Shown here: piece after piece, positions 8,366-13,855 of the stretch
How positions within the stretch are numbered: the stretch's first letter is position 1
Layout: every line of letters begins with the position of its first letter
Assembly (NCBI RefSeq): GCF_009707955.1
Contig: NZ_WMDQ01000001.1
Coordinates: 620,001-684,000 of the forward strand
DNA length: 64,000 bases
Source of the DNA: Flavobacterium sp. LC2016-13
GTDB taxonomy: Bacteria; Bacteroidota; Bacteroidia; Flavobacteriales; Flavobacteriaceae
Direction of reading: 5' to 3'
The notes under the pieces: model-generated
The model's database searches: none
What the model saw: only the letters and a program-made list of their open reading frames with translations
Told to the model about the DNA's origin: nothing
Translations under genes and position numbers: made by a program

Positions 8366-9355
8366 TTATTTTTCTATTGTTTCTGCCTTAAAAATATCGG
8401 CAAGTAAATGATCTAATTGTTTGTACTCGATTAAAAAAGCGTCATGTCCGTGAACGGAATCTATTTCGCTGTAAAAAACATTGTTTTTAAATTTCTTTAA
8501 TTCATTATAGGTTTCCAGATTTTCTTTTGGTGTAAAAAATAAATCTGAATTGATTGCAATGATGTGAATCGCTGCATTTGTCTTAGACATTAATGTTTCG
8601 AAATCGGCACTATTTCGGGTAATATCTATGGTTTTTAGCAATTGGTTCATCAATTTATAAGATGATAACTGATAGCGTTTTTGCAATTTACTGCCGTGAT
8701 GCGCTAGCCAGCTTTCGATATTAAAAATCAAAAGATCCTGATTTACGGTACGCTGAAATTTTTCTTTAAATGATTCCGGAGATCGGTAACACAACATGGC
8801 ATGAATTCTGGCATCTTCAATTGGTTTTGAAGAGTTGTTCAGAATTTGTTCCTGCAGATAACAATTGGCAATCATCCAGTCGGTCGATTTCCAGTCGGTT
8901 GCTATCGGAATTAAATGTTCTGTGATGTTTGGTTCTAAAGCCAAAATTTCCCAGGCAATTCCGCCGCCAACAGAACCTCCAATTACAGCAAATACCTGTT
9001 GAATATTTAAGGCTTTTAATCCTTCAATAAAAATTCTGGCAATATCTCTGGTGGTGAAATCCTTATAATTATCTATTATGAACGAATCGTTTCCGTTTCC
9101 GGGAACGTCGAATGCCAATATGGTATATTTTGTGGTGTCGATTGTTTTTTCATCGCCAATTAAATCATTCCACCAACCGTTTTCGCCTGTAACCTGAGCA
9201 TTTCCGGTTAGGGCGTGATTTACCAAAACAATAGGCGCGCTGTATAATGGCTGGCCAAAAACAGCAAAACTTAAAGGTAACGAACGGTAAACTGCACCAC
9301 TTTCGGTGGTGAATTTCTGAATTATTAAGGGACTTGGTATATTTTCCAATTTCAA
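8366..9355 (-). CDS. metX: Homoserine O-acetyltransferase (MetX), alpha/beta hydrolase fold
   Basis: A 329-aa cytoplasmic enzyme that activates homoserine by acylation, the first committed step to methionine. The nucleophile elbow GGSVGGG and a C-terminal SVHGHDAFL block carrying the catalytic His fit the MetX family, as does NHALTGNAQ near residue 47. It is somewhat shorter than many MetX proteins (350-380 aa), mainly by loss of lid sequence. Acetyl rather than succinyl specificity is inferred from family. It is the first gene after the SAM-I riboswitch and is followed by thrA after 1 nt. Confidence 0.9.
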   Translation of the reverse strand: MKLENIPSPLIIQKFTTESGAVYRSLPLSFAVFGQPLYSAPIVLVNHALTGNAQVTGENGWWNDLIGDEKTIDTTKYTILAFDVPGNGNDSFIIDNYKDFTTRDIARIFIEGLKALNIQQVFAVIGGSVGGGIAWEILALEPNITEHLIPIATDWKSTDWMIANCYLQEQILNNSSKPIEDARIHAMLCYRSPESFKEKFQRTVNQDLLIFNIESWLAHHGSKLQKRYQLSSYKLMNQLLKTIDITRNSADFETLMSKTNAAIHIIAINSDLFFTPKENLETYNELKKFKNNVFYSEIDSVHGHDAFLIEYKQLDHLLADIFKAETIEK

Positions 9356-9429
9356 ATCTTTTTATTTTTGATTTGTATACGGAAATATTAGAAAGAAAGT
9401 CTAGAGTGTATTACTAGAAAAATTCTTGT

Positions 9430-9536
9430 TGTTATCTTTCCACGTTTGGGCGTGGTAGAATGCAGCACCTTCTTCGAGTTAACGAAGGGTTGCTAAGGAT
9501 TCATCGGGTCTAATCCCTCGTCCTTTCTTTATAACA
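9430..9536 (-). promoter_or_regulatory. SAM-I (S-box) riboswitch upstream of metX-thrA
   Basis: All parts of the S-box aptamer can be read on the minus strand. P1 is formed by TGTTAT (9531-9536) and ATAACA (9430-9435). The core GAGGGATTAGACCCGATGAA leads to TTAGCAACC, P3 is CTTCG/CGAAG, then AAGGTGCTGCATTCTACC, and P4 is CCACG/CGTGG. Binding of SAM is expected to reduce metX and thrA expression. No intrinsic terminator is visible in the 75 nt between aptamer and metX, so the expression platform may act on translation initiation or another step. Confidence 0.93.
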
Positions 9537-9565
9537 TTTTCAATACGTTTTTGAACTTAAAGGTG

Positions 9566-9597
9566 CAAATTAACTACTAATTTCTTAAACAAACAAA
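9566..9597 (-). promoter_or_regulatory. Probable promoter of the SAM-I riboswitch/metX transcript
   Basis: On the minus strand two overlapping TTTG words are followed, after 16 or 20 nt, by TTAATTTG, a one-base variant of TAnnTTTG. Transcription would begin near 9560, about 25 nt before P1 of the riboswitch. Confidence 0.5.
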
Positions 9598-9726
9598 TTT
9601 TATCGAAACTGATTACTCATTTTCTTAAATATAATTCAAACCAAAACTATTGTACGCAAAAAATTACCGAACTATTTGCCCAGTAAAATTAAGCCGGTTT
9701 TACCCTATTTTATGATACTTTTTGAT

Positions 9727-9924
9727 TTAGATAAAAAGTGTTTCATTCTCTTTAGAATACATCAAAAATAATAATGAATTCGGTGTTTTTTTCTCTGCTT
9801 TATCGGTTTCAGTGATTCCGAAACTTGGGTGAATCAATTCGTTCGTTGGCGGCGGATTGTTTCTTTTCGTTCTGATGCTTTTCAATTTAGAAAATGTTCT
9901 TGTTAAGTAGTTTGTTGCGCTCAT
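9727..9924 (-). CDS. Small protein (65 aa) downstream of tandem leader-peptide attenuators
   Basis: A 65-aa reading frame with an ATG start at 9924, about 73 nt after the second leader terminator. It is basic in the N-terminal half (TFSKLKSIRTKR), has a PPPTNE turn and no signal peptide or membrane segment. I do not recognise it. It is the only gene between the two leader attenuators and the independent promoter of metX, so it is the apparent target of that control. It could be a regulator or accessory of methionine metabolism, or simply a chance frame; comparison with other flavobacteria would decide. Confidence 0.4.
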   Translation of the reverse strand: MSATNYLTRTFSKLKSIRTKRNNPPPTNELIHPSFGITETDKAEKKTPNSLLFLMYSKENETLFI

Positions 9925-9996
9925 GTTATTAAGTTTTAGTTTGTTGTGTTTTTATCTTTATTATTCGTTTATGTTTTGTTAACCTTTGCCTTATGA

Positions 9997-10036
9997 AATA
10001 AAAAAACCCTTTTGGACCGGGATACCAAAAGGGTTT
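9997..10036 (-). terminator. Attenuator terminator of leader 2 (upstream of 65-aa ORF)
   Basis: Perfect 12-bp stem AAACCCTTTTGG (minus 10036-10025) with CCAAAAGGGTTT (10015-10004), 9-nt loop, followed by a T run. The 5' arm segment CTTTTGGTATC can instead pair over 11 bp, with one G-U pair, with GATACTAAAAG at 10059-10069, which overlaps the leader stop codon. The arm sequence is the same as in the metY attenuator at 13491-13528. Confidence 0.88.
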
Positions 10037-10067
10037 AAGTTTTTTAAACTTATATATACTTTTAGTA

Positions 10068-10172
10068 TCAACAGACGTGCACGCAAATAAATGCGACAGA
10101 GAACATCTTGTTCATCTGTAGGGATTTATCCATCTGTGATTTAATTGTTATATTTAATTCTTGCATTTTCAT
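10068..10172 (-). CDS. Leader peptide 2 (34 aa, Met/Cys-containing)
   Basis: ATG at 10172 to TGA at 10068. The peptide holds five methionines and ends FICVHVC, so two Cys codons lie in its last five codons. It begins 6 nt after the T run of terminator 1 and ends 32 nt before terminator 2. The first terminal Cys codon (TGC) is 13 nt before the antiterminator segment GATACTAAAAG. A ribosome waiting at that codon would leave the segment free to open the terminator, while one reaching the stop would mask it. Function as a regulatory leader is inferred from this geometry. Confidence 0.65.
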   Translation of the reverse strand: MKMQELNITIKSQMDKSLQMNKMFSVAFICVHVC

Positions 10173-10177
10173 AAAAT

Positions 10178-10213
10178 TAAAAAAAGCCTCCTAAAAAATT
10201 ATCGGGAGGCTTT
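10178..10213 (-). terminator. Attenuator terminator of leader 1
   Basis: Stem AAAGCCTCC (minus 10213-10205) with GGAGGCTTT (10191-10183), 13-nt loop, followed by seven T. The 5' arm AAGCCTCCC can alternatively pair with GGGATGCTT (10252-10260) inside leader peptide 1, with one mismatch in nine. Confidence 0.85.
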
Positions 10214-10242
10214 GCTATATATAATTATTGTTTTCTTACAAT

Positions 10243-10311
10243 TTAAGCAATAAGCATCCCAACGGTTTTAACCGAAATGGCACAAAACATTTTATAGACC
10301 TTTAAGTTCAT
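10243..10311 (-). CDS. Leader peptide 1 (22 aa, contains KMFC)
   Basis: ATG at 10311 to TAA at 10243. The peptide contains KMFC near its centre and one further Met near its end, fewer sulfur residues than the other leaders. Its coding sequence includes a CGGTT/AACCG hairpin and the segment GGGATGCTT that competes with terminator 1. It is the first of two leader-terminator modules in series. Confidence 0.55.
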   Translation of the reverse strand: MNLKVYKMFCAISVKTVGMLIA

Positions 10312-10335
10312 TGATTTAGTAGCTTTTGGGTTTAA

Positions 10336-10367
10336 CAAATATGCAAATATTATTTTAATTACACAAA
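10336..10367 (-). promoter_or_regulatory. Probable promoter of tandem leader transcript
   Basis: TTTG, 20 nt, CATATTTG on the minus strand, 25 nt before leader 1. The layout, with a second TTTG directly preceding the CAnATTTG box, is the same as in the TonB-receptor leader promoter at 16910-16941. Confidence 0.5.
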
Positions 10368-10560
10368 TAAAAATAAATAAATTAATACGAAAATCCGACA
10401 AAAAAACGTTTTTTGACGATATAAAACATCTTACAAAACTTTTGTTTTAAAAAATTGATGTAAAAACTTACAAAAACTAGTTTAAGCCTTCAAACGATCT
10501 CCACAAATCAGTTTATCAAAGAACATTGCTAAAAATTTCAATCTGGTTTTTAACGATTTT
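10368..10560. other. AT-rich intergenic stretch with no gene seen
   Basis: Between the leader promoter and the end of the homoserine dehydrogenase paralogue. It contains one weak AT-rich hairpin (CAAAAAACG/TTTTTTG type, around 10398-10420) that could end transcription of the paralogue. No reading frame was found that looks coding. Confidence 0.4.
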
Positions 10561-11652
10561 CTAAACCCAGATTGTCTCTTTATGCTTGATTTTTTCTGCA
10601 ACTTTGAGAATATCGGTTATAATTCCTCTCGAAATAGCTTGTTTACATGCCGAAGCGCTTTGAATTACGATAGGAACATCGGCATAAGACTGCGTATAAA
10701 TTTCAAAAATGGTATCAGAACCTTTTAGCTGTCCGATGGCTGATGTTACCGGCTCTGAAACCAATTTCACTTCTAATGTGTTTTTCGCAATATCAAACTC
10801 ACCTATATAACGCAGCACATGATTATCAGATTGGGTTATTTTTGCAATCTTAAACGATCTGTCAACGGCGTCCTTATTAAGTATTCCGTTTTTCTCTAAA
10901 TGCTCTTGATTTATAAGAGAATTGATTTTTATGTCCGAAAGGTCAAAATCTTTTCCAATTTCCCTGGTCAGAATCAAGAGCTTTTTTGCTGTGTCATTTC
11001 CTGATAAATCTTCTTTAAATGTAGAGCGCATCAATCCTAATAAACTCGCATCTTTTAGAACAGAAGAAAAAGAAGAGGATTCTTCAGCCGAAAACCGATT
11101 AAAGACATAACTCAGGTTATCTGAAAAAACGCCTCGTATTTTAGTGATTTTCTCTCCTGAATAATACAAATCTCTTAAAGTCTGCAAAACAGGAAATCCT
11201 GTGTCGACTGAAGTCTCATACAGAAATTCTTTATCGTACTTTTTAAGGTTCGCTCGTATTTCTTTATAAAGATCAATTGGTAATGTATTGGCTTTTTTAT
11301 TGACCGCTACAATATTAAATCCGTTTTGAATCAGCGTATTATAATGACTTATCAATTCGTCGCTCGCTGTAGCATCAACGGCAATTAAATTTTCAAATTC
11401 ATTTTCTTTAGCAAATTCAACAATATCTTCTACCTTAAAAGGAACTGCTAATTGCACGAAATTAGTTTCCCATGCATATCCAACGCCTTCTTTCTCGAAA
11501 AAAGCAACGGTAGAATTGGTGATAATCGGGAAATGAAAATCGATGTTTTTACTTTGAAGAAAAAATTCCTGACTTTCGATAATCTGATTGATTAAAGTGC
11601 TTCCGATATTTCCAATTCCAAAAAGGATAATGTTTATTTTAAGCTTTGACAT
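10561..11652 (-). CDS. Stand-alone homoserine dehydrogenase paralogue with altered substrate motifs
   Basis: A 363-aa protein resembling the dehydrogenase half of the nearby ThrA across its whole length (FGIGNIGSTLINQI, AVNKKANTLP, IRGVFSDNLSYVFNRFS, EDLSGNDTAKKLL). The catalytic Lys of NKKANT and the Asp residues of DLSGND are kept. The substrate/cofactor block GAGLP is DTGFP, GVFSGT is GVFSDN and EPDPRED is STFKED. It may therefore have altered or weak activity, or act as a regulatory subunit. The start is taken at ATG 11652, because the 17 codons upstream overlap a palindromic element. It lies after metY on the same strand. Confidence 0.85.
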   Translation of the reverse strand: MSKLKINIILFGIGNIGSTLINQIIESQEFFLQSKNIDFHFPIITNSTVAFFEKEGVGYAWETNFVQLAVPFKVEDIVEFAKENEFENLIAVDATASDELISHYNTLIQNGFNIVAVNKKANTLPIDLYKEIRANLKKYDKEFLYETSVDTGFPVLQTLRDLYYSGEKITKIRGVFSDNLSYVFNRFSAEESSSFSSVLKDASLLGLMRSTFKEDLSGNDTAKKLLILTREIGKDFDLSDIKINSLINQEHLEKNGILNKDAVDRSFKIAKITQSDNHVLRYIGEFDIAKNTLEVKLVSEPVTSAIGQLKGSDTIFEIYTQSYADVPIVIQSASACKQAISRGIITDILKVAEKIKHKETIWV

Positions 11653-11679
11653 AATTTTTAATCTATTAAGGTTAATTAA

Positions 11680-11808
11680 ACCATATAAGTGATATAAGTT
11701 CATTTAATATCACCAACGCATATGATTTAGACGAACTGCTATGCGCGTCTGCTAATTAGACGCACTGCTGTGCGTCTCTACTAAATGAACTTATATAACT
11801 TATATGGT
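11680..11808. repeat. Nested inverted-repeat element between metY and the HSD paralogue
   Basis: Two 27-nt arms (11680-11706 and 11782-11808) are complementary with a single mismatch. They enclose inner hairpins, including AGACGCAC/GTGCGTCT (11758-11777). The 129-nt element has no coding capacity and looks like a dispersed palindromic intergenic element. Its left arm ends 27 nt upstream of the ATG at 11652. Confidence 0.8.
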
Positions 11809-11842
11809 GAAAAAACTTTTATCTTGAATTTTTCATCATAAA

Positions 11843-11876
11843 AAATCACCTCTAGCAAAACTCACATTGCTAAAGG
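11843..11876 (-). terminator. Intrinsic terminator after metY
   Basis: CCTTTAGCAA (minus 11876-11867) pairs with TTGCTAGAGG (11858-11849) through 10 bp with one wobble, 8-nt loop, followed by TGATTTTTT. It should end most metY transcripts before the HSD paralogue. Confidence 0.7.
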
Positions 11877-11904
11877 CAATTTTTCAAACAAAAAACAAAA
11901 AAAC

Positions 11905-13209
11905 CTAATTTTTATTGATACTGTATTGTGATTGCGCAACGCTCGCAAATACAGTTTTCAAGTCAGCGATCAAATCTTCGATGTCTTCGATTCCAACAGA
12001 AAGTCGGACCAAATCTTTAGAAACGCCTGTTTCCAGTTGTTCTTCATCATTTAATTGCTGATGTGTGGTGCTTGCCGGATGAATAATTAGTGATTTTGTA
12101 TCACCAATATTGGCCAAAAGCGAGAATAGTTTTGTTTCATCAACTACTTTTTTCGCTGCTTCAAAACCACCTTTTAATCCAAAAGTGATAACGCCGCTTT
12201 GTCCTTCCGGAAGATATTCTTTGGCTAAATCATAATATTTATTCGATTTTAAACCTGGGTAATTTACCCAAACAACCTCATCTTGTTGCTCTAACCATTC
12301 TGCTAAAGCCAAAGCATTTTCGCTGTGTTTTTTAATTCGGATTGGCAATGTTTCTAATCCCTGAATGATTTGAAAAGCATTAAACGGACTTAAAGCGGAA
12401 CCAAAATCACGTAAACCTTCAATTCTTGCTTTTGCAATAAAAGCTGCATTTCCTAAAGCTTCATGGTATATTAAACCGTGATAACCTGCAGAAGGTTCTG
12501 TAAATTCAGGGAATTTTCCGTTAGACCAGTCAAAAGTTCCGGCATCAATAATAACACCTCCTAAAGAAGTTCCGTTTCCTGAAATATATTTGGTTAAAGA
12601 ATGAATCACAATATTTGCTCCGTATTCAATTGGTTTTAATAAATAAGGAGTCGCAACGGTATTGTCTACAATAAAAGGCACTTTGAAGTTTTTGGCTTCC
12701 GCCGAAATCGCTTTCAAATCCAATACATCTAATTTTGGATTTCCTAATGATTCTACAAAAAAGGCTCTTGTGTTTTCTTTCGCTGCTTTTGTAAAATTTT
12801 CTGGTTTTGCAGGATCTACAAAAGTGGTTGTAATTCCTAAACGTGGCAAAGTCACTTTTAATAAATTATAAGTTCCTCCGTATAAACTATTTGAAGCTAC
12901 AATATGATCGCCAGCTTTTAGTAAAGTCAAAAAAGTAGTCGCAATTGCAGATGCTCCGGATGCTGTTACAACGGCTGCAATTCCGCCTTCAAGCGCTGCA
13001 AGACGTTGTTCTAAAACATCATTTGTCGGGTTATTCAGTCGTGTGTAAATATATCCTGCTTCGGCCAAACCAAATAAATTGGCTGCATGATCTGAGTTAT
13101 TAAAAACATACGATGATGTCTGATAAATTGGCACTGCTCTTGTTCCACCGTTTTTAGTTACGTCGTGCCCTGCGTGTAATGCGTTTGTTGCGAATTTTTG
13201 TGTGCTCAT
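11905..13209 (-). CDS. metY: O-acetylhomoserine sulfhydrylase (aminocarboxypropyltransferase)
   Basis: A 434-aa cytoplasmic PLP enzyme that makes homocysteine from O-acetylhomoserine and sulfide. The PLP lysine is K207 in HSLTKYISGNG, and the family blocks YGGTYNLL, VDNTVATPYLL, IHPASTTHQQL and VRLSVGIED are clear. The length fits MetY rather than the shorter MetB/MetZ group. It is the direct-sulfhydrylation partner of MetX and lies downstream of the Met/Cys leader attenuator at 13491-13644 and a 62-aa ORF, so it is probably induced when methionine or cysteine is scarce. Confidence 0.93.
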   Translation of the reverse strand: MSTQKFATNALHAGHDVTKNGGTRAVPIYQTSSYVFNNSDHAANLFGLAEAGYIYTRLNNPTNDVLEQRLAALEGGIAAVVTASGASAIATTFLTLLKAGDHIVASNSLYGGTYNLLKVTLPRLGITTTFVDPAKPENFTKAAKENTRAFFVESLGNPKLDVLDLKAISAEAKNFKVPFIVDNTVATPYLLKPIEYGANIVIHSLTKYISGNGTSLGGVIIDAGTFDWSNGKFPEFTEPSAGYHGLIYHEALGNAAFIAKARIEGLRDFGSALSPFNAFQIIQGLETLPIRIKKHSENALALAEWLEQQDEVVWVNYPGLKSNKYYDLAKEYLPEGQSGVITFGLKGGFEAAKKVVDETKLFSLLANIGDTKSLIIHPASTTHQQLNDEEQLETGVSKDLVRLSVGIEDIEDLIADLKTVFASVAQSQYSINKN

Positions 13210-13278
13210 GATAGTTTAGTTTTTTAGGTATTGTTAATACTATTATATATTGTTATTGAAATTGAAATTTGATATTGT

Positions 13279-13467
13279 TTACACATAAAGATCTTCTTCT
13301 TCGAGATGGTATATTTGAGACAATAAAGATTTTTGACTTTTTATATAGTGTTCGGGATTATACTTCAAAGTATCAATTGTTGCTTCTTCAGCTTTATTAT
13401 TATTTTTTTGAGAATCTGTTCTCAATAAGTACTGAAATGCGATTGTATTTATATCTAATGTATTCAT
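13279..13467 (-). CDS. Small protein (62 aa) between leader attenuator and metY
   Basis: A 62-aa frame with ATG at 13467, 24 nt after the T run of the metY attenuator, ending 70 nt before metY. It is acidic at the C-terminus (HLEEEDLYV), helical-looking, with no signal or membrane segment and no cysteine. I do not recognise it. Its position repeats that of the 65-aa ORF behind the other leader, which supports a real gene, but sequence similarity between them is not convincing. Confidence 0.4.
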   Translation of the reverse strand: MNTLDINTIAFQYLLRTDSQKNNNKAEEATIDTLKYNPEHYIKSQKSLLSQIYHLEEEDLYV

Positions 13468-13490
13468 GGTTTAAAATTTAAAATGTTGAA

Positions 13491-13528
13491 ACTAAAAAAA
13501 CCCTTTCGGATGGCTACCAAAAGGGTTT
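13491..13528 (-). terminator. Attenuator terminator upstream of metY
   Basis: AAACCCTTT (minus 13528-13520) pairs with AAAGGGTTT (13506-13498), extended by GG/CC after one mismatch, and is followed by a run of seven T. The arm CTTTTGGTAG (13514-13523) can instead pair with TTGCCAAAAG (13566-13575) near the end of the leader peptide, giving ten pairs with two or three wobbles. Confidence 0.88.
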
Positions 13529-13554
13529 TATAGTTTTTAACTCTATAACAAAGA

Positions 13555-13644
13555 TTACTCTTTCACTTTTGGCAATAGCAAATTTGGGATGCACATTTGC
13601 ATCATACAACACACCATCATTTTATTATTTGCTACTGTTTTCAT
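13555..13644 (-). CDS. Met/Cys-rich leader peptide of metY (29 aa)
   Basis: ATG at 13644 to TAA at 13555. Codons 9-18 read MMVCCMMQMC, eight sulfur residues in ten codons. The antiterminator segment TTGCCAAAAG starts 15 nt after the last of these Cys codons. A ribosome slowed at the run would leave the segment free to pair with the terminator 5' arm and allow readthrough into metY. This is classic attenuation geometry; the regulatory role is inferred from sequence alone. Confidence 0.8.
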   Translation of the reverse strand: MKTVANNKMMVCCMMQMCIPNLLLPKVKE

Positions 13645-13688
13645 TTTTGTATTTTTTATATTTTTTAAACTCGACTAATTCGATAGAG

Positions 13689-13720
13689 TAAATGTAATAA
13701 GTATTTTTGAATCTACCAAA
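13689..13720 (-). promoter_or_regulatory. Promoter of the metY leader transcript
   Basis: TTTG, 20 nt, TACATTTA on the minus strand, 44 nt before the leader ATG. The -33 region TTTGGTAGATTCAAAAATA (13702-13720) is nearly the same as TTTGGTCGATTAAAAAATA at the TonB-receptor leader promoter (16923-16941), suggesting a shared regulator or very similar promoter. Confidence 0.65.
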
Positions 13721-13799
13721 TCAAAAATTGACATTTAACATTAAAAGCTTTCTAAGCCTTGTAAATACTGGTAATTATTTTTAAAAAAAAATCTTTTAA

Positions 13800-13843
13800 A
13801 ATTTTTAGCCACAGATTAAAGGATTAAAAAAATCTGTGGCTAA
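13800..13843 (-). terminator. Terminator after the sulfur-regulated TonB receptor
   Basis: Perfect 13-bp stem TTAGCCACAGATT/AATCTGTGGCTAA (13805-13817 and 13831-13843) with a 13-nt loop, 12 nt after the receptor stop codon on the minus strand. Confidence 0.75.
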
Positions 13844-13855
13844 TAATCTCCTCTT

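Noticed and set aside
11653..11703. 17-codon N-terminal extension of the HSD paralogue
   Set aside because: It overlaps a palindromic intergenic element and the fold begins right after ATG 11652.
13269..13481. Plus-strand frame opposite the 62-aa ORF (70 aa)
   Set aside because: It runs antisense through the metY leader unit, has no promoter and an unlikely composition.
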